Assembly (NCBI GenBank): GCA_019633425.1
Contig: WSUB01000070.1
Coordinates: forward strand, 62,001-126,000
Reading direction: 5' to 3'
Source: Tulasnella sp. 424
Taxonomy: Eukaryota > Basidiomycota > Agaricomycetes > Cantharellales > Tulasnellaceae
Length of the DNA stretch: 64,000 bases
The first letter of the stretch is position 1; every line of letters starts with the position of its first letter. Below the pieces are notes generated by a model. It was given only the letters and a program-made list of their open reading frames with translations, was not told where the DNA came from and did not search any database. Positions 33,719 to 43,590 of this stretch are shown in pieces. A program made the position numbers and the translations under genes.

Positions 33719-35316
33719 ATGCCCAACCCTCCAGATGCCTTGGCAATATTTATCGCGACATCAGCAACGTATCGGTATTTATGGGGTGAGATCCAAATGA
33801 TCTTAGTTTGCCCCTGTTGACATCGGCATTTCTCCTACACTCTAACAGTTTCAGGATACGCATGGGCATTATACGATTGGCTCATAACTCTGGATCAAGA
33901 GGTCAGTTTCTGTAAAGGTGCTAGAGCTTGTAACTAATTGAGTATCTTCTCTGACAGATCGACCTCGTATGGGTAAGGCAGAATACGGCACCCAATGTCA
34001 CCATCTGGCTAATGTGACTTCTTGTTTACATCAACGTGTTCGCTTATCCTCAAACAGCGACAACGATCCGGAGCGTGGAAGTCGAAGTTGCTTTACGCCT
34101 CGATCCGTTACTTGGGACTTGCAATTATCACGGTGCGTCCTCCCCCTCCCCCACGAGTACTCCCAACGATGCCAGATTTTCCGTTCTAATCTCGGTTGTT
34201 GTTTGCTATCTTCCTGGAATATCAGTTCAATATTGTAGTAATCACGCGCAGCAACTGGAGCGACGAGTTCTGCCATGCATATTTTCTGTTAACGGGCGCG
34301 ATTGAAATGGTTAAGATGTGTGCCGTGCAGGGCGCTCTTCTCTTGAGGCTATACGTGATGTAAGATGGACCTTTCTTTCGTTGACTGAGCCGAGCTAACC
34401 CGACGCGCACTATGCGTATATAAGGTATGAACGCTCATTCGCGGTCATGGCGACCAGCATCGCTTTATTCGTAATTCAGCTCGTTTCCATGACCACGTTG
34501 TACTACAACGATATTCAGCCTTTCATTCGTGAGTGGGCTCACTATATAAGCGGGACTTTCAGTCCCTTTGCTCTAATCCGTAATCTTCCTACCGCATTTG
34601 TCCGTGATACGGTGTGGCTATACGTTGTAGGTATCCCTACGCCCGCGCCGGCCACTGGGTGCCAGGCCTTGAGTCAACACCCAGCTTTAACGAAGGTCTA
34701 TTGGTTCATTTGTAAGTTGTCATTCCTCCCCTTCTCTACCTTTTGCTATGAGCTTACATATCCACTGGGACTGACTTGCCAGGTTTGTTTTTTGAAACCT
34801 ACATGTGCGGGCTCGCGTTGTGGTCGGCATCCTCCCACCTAAAAGCCCCTGGGACGAGAGGGCCTAATCTCCTGACCATCTTGATACGAGATTCTCTGGT
34901 CTGGTATGTCTGCCTGAGTGTGGGTTTGTTTTTGAATGCTTTAGGGTTTACGATTGGAACGGTTAGTGATGATTCTTGATCTACGAAGAGCAGGCGAGCT
35001 GGAGCTTCTGGACTCCCCCTTTTGTTTTCTGCAGGTAAAGCTTATCTTGGTCGGAAACCCGTACGTAATCCTCTCTCTCTGCCCTCCCCGGGCGTCAACC
35101 ATATCCATCTAACAACAAACACTTAGGACTGTGCAAAGCGTGGTGATAATCGGGAGTTCTCGTTTCCTTCTCAACTTACGAGCCGCCTATTTCGCGTCCA
35201 CGACCACGCTTGCAAGCAACCGCTCGCGCGGCACTAATTTCATTCAAACCGAAGGAACTGTTGGAAATTTCCGCCCTTTTGTACCCAGCTTGACGAACGA
35301 AGGCGGAGAGGGGTAA
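33719..35316 (+). CDS. DUF6533 seven-TM membrane protein, unit 11 (tail frameshifted)
   Basis: Exons 33719-33785, 33849-33901, 33958-33972, 34058-34132, 34226-34359, 34425-34528, 34631-34711, 34783-34961, 35035-35060, 35127-35316; 924 nt, 307 aa. Starts MPNPPDAL. Core YDWLITLDQEIDLVW, preceded by VSGYAWAL where others have VAGY. Segment 3 is atypical (TGAIEMVKMCAVQGAL, with charged residues). The tail ends at TAA 35314-35316 after GGEG, the position where unit 10 has TGA, from the same GGGGT context. Tail codons continue out of frame to about 35602. The donor after exon 5 is GTAAGA where sisters have GTGAGG. Confidence 0.8.
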
Positions 35317-36535
35317 AGGGACTGCGGAGACTCTATTGAAATGGGACTTCGGGCGAACGAGGGCTGGGGGGCGCATGATGATGGTCGGTCGTCTCCGCCT
35401 GCGATCATGCTTCAGCCGGTCCCCGCAAACAAAAGGATGCAATAGAGCTTGCTCATCGCAGGGCCCAAGCTCCGTAGGGCTCCGCGAACCTGGTGACGCC
35501 GAGGAGCCAAGGGTTTCGGCAGCTGATTTATCCCGTCGAGCGCACTCCTTTACGAGACTTTGTGGTCAACACCTCAAAAGCTCCGATCTGGACGTACGTT
35601 GATACCGTTGAAGTCCTAGTTTTCAACTTTTGATTTCACCCTTTCTCCTATATTTATTCACTCTTTAGCTTCGATTTAATTTGGTCACTTCCTCCGCCCC
35701 CCCCCCCCCCGGCTGAAGACGCAGCTGCAACGAAGTGGCGATTGTGCTGAATCGACCACTGTTTGATACACGGCCGGTATTGTCGTGAGCTGGCCAGGTC
35801 TGGCAGATAACCTTAAATCAAGAGGTGAGTTTAATCTTTTTTAAAACACGGTTTATATCAGATTAGTGACTGTTGACTTATGGAGACCGACCCTGCTTTC
35901 TTTTCTCCAATTTTATGTAGTGTATTGATCTTGGTGTACATATGTTCTTCGTGTTAGGCCAAGACGCCGCTGTCTCGATGGATGGGAGTACATACTTGAA
36001 ATGAATGCCTGACAAGGAATCAAACTCGGGACGGCAACGTCGCGCTGTCCACTTCTCGTCCATCCGATACCCTCACTCCACAGCGACTGGGCTGCCCAGA
36101 AACTCCTCGGACTGCCTCGATACGGAAGGGACGTTCGGGCTATTTTAGCCTTCGCGAATCGGTGGCGACGGCGATCATGACGACGGAGATTACGCCGCTG
36201 CGATCAGTAAGGGAGTTTGGACGTTCAACGGAATTGACCGCCGTCCCCCCATCCTCCGGTCATCATGCTGAGACTTCTCCCAGCTTCTCCCACTGGGTCA
36301 ACGCATGTGTTTAAGAAGTCTTGATGGCGGTGAAGTGGACGAAGTTGAAACGGCTTCGAGTCGGGGTAGATTATCGATGGGACCGGAGGGGGACGATTTA
36401 GAGCCGCAAACGTGCACTACCGGTATCTTCCGAGCCGAACCGTAGGCTTCAGGTTTCGATGACGATGATAGGCGCTGTCATTTAACGAGCCGAATATCTA
36501 GGCGTGGAATTAGGGGGCCTTGATATGGGTTAAGT
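35317..36535 (+). pseudogene. Decayed tail of unit 11, then a carcass with exon 2/3 and last-exon relics
   Basis: 35317-35602 is the displaced tail of unit 11. A 13-nt C run lies at about 35697-35710. At 35785-35900 an exon-2 relic (GAGCTGGCCAGGTCTGGC...AAATCAAGAG, GTGAGT) is followed by an intron-2-like stretch. From 36070 a unit-1-type last exon (CAGCGACTGGGCTGCCC) runs with several stops to a GGLDMG-like end at about 36532. The layout matches the carcass at 12.1-13.0 kb. Confidence 0.6.
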
Positions 36536-37339
36536 CGTTTCCCTGACCCACGGCCCGTTAACCTCTTTTTCTCGGCATCTTAACCCTTCATAGTATCGTA
36601 ATTCTTTGATTCTGCGTTGAAAGCATCTACATACGTCATACTCATCTTGGGACGGGTTCGAGTCTCAAGACGGGAATCCATCACCCCGTCCTTTTTCTAC
36701 ATCTGTATCTTTTACTCTTTTATACTTCCAACCCTTCCGTTTCGTGATACACAGCAGGTTTCGGGCTGAGCGGATGATGTCGAATGGGGATGGCTTCCCG
36801 CCCCCAGAGGCGCTACTGCGATGTCCCTGACCCACGAAGGAAAAGGTCGATGCACCGAAGGTGCACGCGGGGTTAGCGGCGATCCCAACCTCAGACCAAT
36901 CAAACGACTGTTCCTCATGGAAGTAAGCTTTCATTTCCAGGCGTCCGAATGAGGCCTGACTGCTCGAAACCCCTCGCGGTAAGCTTCGAATCAATTGAAG
37001 GCAGTCGGCACGCTTTCTTTTAGGGAATAGAGGAATGAAAAGCCGTCGCTTGATAAACCTAGGCAAATTATGCACGTTCTTTAGCAAAAGCCCACGCGCT
37101 CGCCTTTACGTTACAAAATACCAATTCTCCTGCCTCGTACCCAGACTCTAAGTGGGACCAATTAGAAACGGGGATACGGATCCGTGGAGCGTTGTGATTG
37201 GTCGGTGAGACAACAGGGAAAATTGGTTTCCCATCTATTTGACGCGCCCTCCCACCAACCAATCAACATCCAACGGACACTGCGGACATAACCACAACCT
37301 CCGAGTCCAAGTGTTCACCACGTCCCACGGAGTGAGATA
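36536..37339. other. Spacer before unit 12
   Basis: No gene. A perfect TGCACC-GAA-GGTGCA palindrome at 36851-36865 is followed by GCGGGGTTAGCGGCGATCCCAACC, then CCAATCAAACGAC. The stretch 37130-37270 is unlike other spacers and has several CCAAT/ATTGG motifs (37158, 37197, 37224, 37256). Confidence 0.5.
36851..36865. promoter_or_regulatory. TGCACC-GAA-GGTGCA palindrome
   Basis: Perfect 6-bp arms around GAA, about 0.9 kb upstream of the unit 12 start. Same motif as at 13294-13308. Confidence 0.4.
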
Positions 37340-37490
37340 CTGTATAATTTCGACCTTAAAGTCGGTCCCGTGTCCCACCCCATTTTTTCTGACACGGGAT
37401 TTGGCCCACTTTCCTCATGGATTCTTCAGGAACGTCCGTGGAAATTTTCAGAAACGCCACAGGAACGACGCTAAGGTCGAAATTATACAA
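37340..37490. mobile_element. 151-bp MITE-like element, TA target duplication
   Basis: Ends are inverted repeats CTGTATAATTTCGACCTTA (37340-37358) and its complement (37472-37490) with one mismatch in 19. They are flanked by TA on both sides (37338-37339 and 37491-37492). An inner inverted pair CCCGTGTC/GACACGGG adds secondary structure. TA duplication and short ends fit the Tc1/mariner type. It is only 151 bp and non-coding. No second copy is seen in the window. Confidence 0.6.
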
Positions 37491-37748
37491 TATCCCCAAC
37501 GTAGCTCCGGGGTAGGAGGCAGCCAATTCTCCCCCTCCCCCCCTTCCTCCAATAAAAAAACTCTCCTCTTTCTTGCTCGTTCGCTGGGCTTTCTCTGATT
37601 AACTGCTCGTGACATCTTGGGACTTCATCACTCCTTACTGGATCCGAGGTCCGAGTTCTGGTGGCCGGATTACTCTGCGTATGCATCACGAGCGGCCGAG
37701 CTACGGAAGTAACTGGAATCCAAGCGTCCGTTTCAATCCGGGACAGCA

Positions 37749-39657
37749 ATGTTCAATCCTTCAGATGCCTTGGTAACATTCATAGCGACATCAGCAACAT
37801 GTCGTTATATATGGGGTAAGATCAAAATGATCCTGGTTGCTCGCTCCCTTCTCTGTATTGACATCAAAATTTCTCCCTACGTGCCTGACAGTGGCAGGAT
37901 ACGCGTGGATATTGTATGACTGGCTCATAACTCTGGATCAAGAGGTTAGTTTCTGCATAGACCTTTGAGCAGCGTTCATACTAATCGAATGACGGGGTGC
38001 AAACTCCACCAGATCGATCTCGTATGGGTGAGGTATAATGCGTGATCAACACTTTATCCCACCATCTGGCTTATGTGCGCTTTGGATGGTATCAACGTCC
38101 TCGTTTACCTTCAAATAGCGACAACGATCCGGAGCGTGGAAGTCCAAGTTTCTTTACGCCTTTATCCGGTATCAAGGACTTGCTTTAGCCACGGTACATC
38201 CCATTCACTTCGTTGACGCTTCCGGCACTGACAGGCTATTGTCTTAACCCCGAATATTTTGTGCCCTCTTCTCGACACATCCAGTTCAATGTCATAGTAA
38301 TCATCCGTACCAACTGGAGCGCCGGATTCTGCCACGTGTATTTTGAGTTAACGGGTGTGTTTGGTATTGCTCAGATGTGTGCAGTGCAGGGTGCTCTTTT
38401 ATTGAGGTTATTCGTGATGTGAGGCAAGCTTTCCCATTGATACTTAGGCCAAGCTAACGCAGTGTATGTATGCACCAGGTATCATCGCTCGTTCACGGTC
38501 ATGGCCATCAGCATCACCTTTTTTGTAATTGAGCTTGTTTCCATGGTCATATTATGGTTTCTGGACGTTGAGCATTTCATACGTGAGCAGTCGTTCATTC
38601 CCCGTACAGGACTTTTCGCCCTCTCAATCTAACCGCTAATACCCCGATCGCGTAACTCGACGTGATTTGTATGTTCGGTCGGCAGCCCTTCCGATACCCT
38701 CGCCAGCCAGTGGGTGTCAAGCTCTAACCCAACGCCCGTCGCTCGCCAAGGCCTATTGGCTCATTTGTAAGAAATCCTTTCTTCGACCCTTAGCTCTAAG
38801 CTTACCTCTCTCCTCTCATAACTTGATAGGTCTGATATTTGAAACCTACATGTGCGGGCTCGCGCTGTGGACGGCATATTCCCACCGGAAAGCCTCTGGA
38901 ATAAGCAGCCCTAATGTCCTAAGAGTCCTGATACGAGACTCGTTGCTTTGGTATGTCTGCTTGGGCGTTTGTTTGTTTTTCAATGCTTTAGGCTTCATGA
39001 CGGGAACGGTTAGTGACGATGCTTAGCCTGCAAACCGCAGGCGAGTTAGACCATACCTCTAACCCTCCGTTTTTGTTTTCTGTAGTTGATGCTCATTTTG
39101 ATCGGAGCCCCGTTAGTGATCCTCATCGTTCGCTCTCTCAATACGCTAGCTAACGGCCGCCACTCAGAGCTATGCAATGCACGGCGACAATCGGAGGCTC
39201 TCGTTTTCTCCTCAACCTCCGAGCCGCTTATTTCGGGTCTATCCGAAACACGACGTCCACGTCCTCGGGAAGGATCCCGCGTGGCACGGATTTCACCCAA
39301 ACCGAAGGAACCGTCGGAATGTTCCGCTCGTTTGCGTCCAACATTAGGGCGGAAAGCGATGATGGAGAAAGACATCGTGATGAAGGCTCGATTGAGATGG
39401 GACTTTGGGCGAATGAGAGCTCCTGCCCACATGATGATGATCGGCCATCGTCTCCGTCCGCGATCATCCGGGCTTCGGCAAACCGAAGGAGACAACGCGC
39501 GTGCTCGGCACAGGGTTCGAGCTCCGCAGGACTCCGCGAGCCGAGCCACCATGAGGGACTTGGACTCTCGACGTCGGATTTGTCGACACAGAGGTCCCAC
39601 TCCTCAATGAGACTTTGGGATCAACAACCCAAAGGCTCCGATTTTGACATATCGTGA
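37749..39657 (+). CDS. DUF6533 seven-TM membrane protein, array unit 12 (intact)
   Basis: Exons 37749-37815, 37892-37944, 38013-38027, 38119-38193, 38285-38418, 38479-38582, 38686-38766, 38830-39008, 39086-39111, 39168-39657; 1224 nt, 407 aa. Starts MFNPSDAL. Core YDWLITLDQEIDLVW then RQRSGAWKSKFLYAFIRY. Segment 3 FGIAQMCAVQGALLLRLFVM, segment 4 FTVMAISITFFVIELVSMV, segment 6 IRDSLLWYVCLGVCLFFN. The tail has TEGTVGMFR, EMGLWANE and an incomplete IRASANRRRQ segment where others have IMLQPVP, and ends DFDIS. It groups with units 2 and 3 although eight units away. The donor of exon 9 is GTTAGT. Confidence 0.88.
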
Positions 39658-40871
39658 CACCGTCCTAAACCCAAGTCTTTCAACTTTTGACGTCAATCTT
39701 TATAGTATATTTATCCACATATTGTTGATTTGAATGTTTATTTTTGTCCCTCCTTTGTATTTTGAATTAATCACGCCTGAGAAACACGGCAAAACGCCTG
39801 ACTTGATAGCGTCATCGCTGTATTCCTGTGAGCATTCCCGGGTCCCGCAGTCAGTTAAGGGCACCTGTCACTTTTGAGAAGGATAGGCAGATGAATTTCT
39901 GATATAATTTTAATCTCGCAGAACCTGCGCACCAAGTCGCTTCGTGAATTCGCTACGGTAAGCTTTCAACGGTGACAGCGACCCTTGCTGGCGCTGCCAG
40001 GTCGATTCATAGGCGCCATTATCGCCGTTGCTGTGAGATGTTGCCTTGGATAGTTTTTAGTCCCCAGTATGCCATTACCCATCCATTTTATCTTATCCGT
40101 CGCTCCGATTAAGCTGGGTTGCCACCGACAACCCAAGAAGCGGCTCGGTGTTCGGCCTGAGGGCTCATAACTCTCTCTACTTGAGTCACCATTTCCACCT
40201 CCCTGTCCCCTCGCCTTCTTCACTTCTGCTCGGGCTGACATCGTTTACGTGTGGTTAGAGTCTTTATCGCAGTTTTATGGAAGCACCGGAAGGAACAAAT
40301 TCTGCACGGTAAACGCCGTTACTGGTAGTTCGCACACAGAACCCTGTGCAGGGAAACCGGAGCCTTTGGAGGTTTGGTGCTTCTTCTTCTCCCGGGGCGC
40401 TTCTCCTTTTCTCAAGCTTGTCAACTCTGTTTCTTTAGTCTCACACTGCCCTCGAGGCAAACTTATCGCTGGTTTCTCTCTCCCCATTTCCTCGTCCCCT
40501 CCCCGTACGAGGGCTCTCCAAGCTGCAAATCCCCCTCCAAGCACCGCGAACCGGTTCAGAGGATCGACCCCACCAATCTTTCGACCCTGAACTTCCATTC
40601 TTCCGGACTTAGAGGAAGTGCACTTTTCGCGCACTCCTGTTCAGGACCGCAGGTACTTCACCGCCCGCCTTTTTTCCCCCTCATCCCACCTCCGGTCCCC
40701 CTTCACCGAACATCTGGTCCATACTAAAGCTACCGGCCTGGAGCTCAACGCACAAAGAGGCGAGCAGGGAAAGGAGGCCGCACGGTCTTGATGGTCTTTC
40801 CCTTTTTACCTCCGCCGCCGCCATCACCGCCTCCCTGCGACGGTCTACCACCTCCGCCCCCGGGGGACACA
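39658..40871. other. Spacer between units 12 and 13
   Basis: No supported gene and little resemblance to the other spacers. An isolated exon-2-like tail is absent. 40190-40870 is rich in C/T and CCTCC runs, as expected of the leader of unit 13. Open frames on both strands at 39966-40241, 40249-40590 and 40275-40634 overlap each other and show no recognisable motif. Confidence 0.5.
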
Positions 40872-42817
40872 ATGGACACTCTAGAGTTCTTTCAACTGAT
40901 TGCATATCAATCAGCTGTTACTCGTTACTGCATGGGTACGTAAATTCGTCGCGGCCCGTTATATTAATGTGGGACTGACATTGGCGAGTACTCTAAAATT
41001 TAGTGGCTGGCTACGTCTGGGTGTTATACGACTGGTTCATAACGTTGGATCAAGAGGTGAGGATAATTTAGCTTTACAACGGAGTTTATTACAGGCTACT
41101 AACGGCTCGTTCGTGCAGATTGACCTCGTGTGGGTTAGTAAACCCTTCTGTAAACCGAGAAAGCTCAAATCACGACGACTTATTGCATTTATAAACCCAA
41201 TTAGAGAAAATCTGGAGCGTGGAAGTCAAAAGTTCTGTACGCGTTTACGCGATATCATGGGCTGGCCTTGCTCACTGTATGTATATTGGGATCTCGTAGC
41301 ATATGAACGCCTTTTCCGTTGGCTTACTTAGGTCTGCCATAGTACGATCTTGTCGTAATGTTGGGCAGCTGGTCTCCAGGCTTCTGCAAGGCATATTTTT
41401 TCATCCTAGGAGGTTGTGGGCTTGCACTGCTATTCGCGGTGGAAGGTGCCCTTCAATTACGTATCTACGTCATGTTCGTCCTGTGGCCCCACCATGCATT
41501 GTCTCCGGTGAAATTCCGTCGTCACTGACAGCTCGGTCTCCCAGGTACCATTCCTCGCTCAAGATTTTGATCATCAACGGAATCTTCTTCGTCCTTGAAA
41601 TGGCTTGCATGACATGTATGTTCCTTGTCGACACGATCCACTTCGAGCGTAAGATTCCTTTTTTTAGAACTAAGATTAGTTTCTTACTGATTGAGCTTGA
41701 CTTTCCAGCTATGCAAACTCCACCTGGATTATCTGGTTGCTTCGCCACATCTGGTGCAGTAAAATATTCAAAGGCGATGTGGTGGGTTTGTGAGTCCGAT
41801 TCCCGCCGAATTTTCTGTAATCATGAGCTCTGATCAGTTGCCGATCTGTGCGATCGGACTGAAAATTCAGGCCTAGCATTTGAGACCTACCTCAGCCTAT
41901 TTGTCATTCGAGTCGCGATCTCCCATATTCGGGCCTTTGGAGCGGGATCACGGATTCTTTACATCCTGATTCGCGACTCGCTTGTTTGGTTCATCCTCCT
42001 CGCTCTGTGTCTGTTGTGGAACGCTCTGGCTTGGACAGCCGCTCCAGTGAGTAATGTCCACCGAGGATTTTCCGCTGTCATTCATTTGTGCTATTCACCC
42101 TGCAGCCCGGATTATCTGTGACTGGAATCCCGTAAGCACATTCAATCGTGTTTCTTATTAGTCTCTCTGCTCTAACATGAGGATTTCGTAATCAGTGCAC
42201 TTCATGCTTCAGCCACTATCGGGGGGTGTCGTATGCTTCTGAACCTCCGAGCCGCATATTTCGAGTCTCTACAACCACGGGACATCAGCGCTACGGCCAT
42301 CAGCACACTCGGAACAGAAGCCAGTATCGGTCAATTCCGGTTGTTTGGGACATCTTCGAGGAAGGACGACATCCGCGGGGCAGCCCAGGATCAGACCGTG
42401 GATAGCGATGATGGACAAATAACCAACAACCAACACCCGACCCGAATGCAAAGCTGGCCATGGACGAGTCTGAATGATCACGTCGTTCGAAGGGCTTCGC
42501 AGGCGCCTCCACCACTCACCTTTACCGCGGTCTCGCCAACGCAAAGACGACGTCAACTTTTACCAGTTCAACTGCATTCGAACTCGAGCGATATCGAGCT
42601 CCAGGATCTCACCCATAATCAAAAGAGGCGTGATTCTCTTTCAGGTCCTTCTACAAGCAACAGTCAGGCAGTTCCATTAAAACTTGCGGATCGTCGTGCG
42701 CTTGAGGATGCAGAACCAGCGTCCCCATTACCTCCAACTTGGAACTGGGAAGCGCAGCTCTCCGTATCGTCATCTCCATCATCAAGTGCTGCCCACCCAT
42801 ATGGACAGGACAGGTAG
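40872..42817 (+). CDS. DUF6533 seven-TM membrane protein, array unit 13 (intact, divergent)
   Basis: Exons 40872-40935, 41004-41056, 41119-41133, 41205-41276, 41343-41473, 41545-41648, 41709-41789, 41871-42046, 42106-42131, 42196-42817; 1344 nt, 447 aa. Starts MDTLEFFQLIAYQ. Core YDWFITLDQEIDLVW, then RKSGAWKSKVLYAFTRY. The splice pattern is the same as in the rest of the array. Segment 4 starts SLKILIINGIFF, like unit 1 and unlike the inner units. The tail is the longest (about 205 aa): TEASIGQFRLF still matches TEGTVG.FR, but the later motifs are lost and it is Ser/Pro-rich. With unit 1 this is the most diverged copy and probably the oldest surviving lineage. Confidence 0.87.
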
Positions 42818-43590
42818 ACTGGACTGTCGAACCAACCTCGTAAAAGAATACTTTCGATCGTTCTTTGTGATTCTCTGCTCAATCTGCGACTTTTTGCTCG
42901 CAGTTTTATTCTTGGATTTAATTAAATTATCGTATTTGCTGTGTCTATGTACTTTGTAGTTACTCTAGGGCATTCGGAATAGACTGGTCGGTGGACGCTG
43001 CCGAGATATCTGCCAACTATCCCTAGAAGGGTTAGCGATTGGAAAGGGACGCGGTGCCGATTGGGGCGGGATTCGGTGAAGTAGGCCCCGAACCTAACGT
43101 TCCAAGTAGAGATCATTTGAGCAGGGCTGCTGCGAGGATGTAACATACCGCAGCGACACGATCTGGTTAGCGTTCTAAGGAGGCCAGCACGCCCAGTCGT
43201 ATTCCCACTATCTTACTGTTCGCCTCCGACTGCCATCACTAGATACGTCCTGCCGGGATTAGGAGGGTATATTCATAAATCGAACCCGGGCGTTTCGCTC
43301 AGACACAGAAATCGATAGGATGTGCTCACACGCCTCTGTGCAATCCCAAGACCGCCTCGAGGTCTCGAATGCGTATCGCGGATCATTTTGAGCAGGTAGA
43401 ACCTAAATCAGGCATACACAAAAAGGATCTAGAAGAAAAGACCTGTGTAGGACCTAAAGAACAAGACGAAGAAAATGAAAGTCTTAAGAGGCACCAAAAG
43501 ACGCAGCAAAGTGAGGAGCGACACCACTGTGCACGAACCACGTCTCACCCCGGTGCGAAGAAATCATGAAATGGCACCCTAAGTCCAACC
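42818..43590. other. Intergenic, right edge of the array
   Basis: 3' flank of unit 13 and 3' flank of the opposing splicing-factor gene. No supported gene; a 66-codon Lys/Glu-rich frame at 43369-43569 has no recognisable features. No array repeat is found beyond 42.8 kb. Confidence 0.5.

Noticed and set aside
181..35710. Long C runs (for example 191-200, 4592-4605, 35697-35710) as functional elements
   Set aside because: They mostly sit in introns or spacers before acceptors at varied places and lengths; simple slippage is sufficient.
40249..40634. Overlapping sense and antisense frames before unit 13
   Set aside because: Both arise from a C/T-rich leader; no conserved residues and no resemblance to other spacers.
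62..42817. Calling the array proteins G-protein-coupled or opsin-type receptors
   Set aside because: Seven hydrophobic segments alone do not show this. No DRY, NPxxY or retinal-lysine type motif is seen, so only the DUF6533 label is used.
43369..43569. 66-codon Lys/Glu-rich frame past the array
   Set aside because: Compositionally biased, no homologue recognised, no splice or promoter context.
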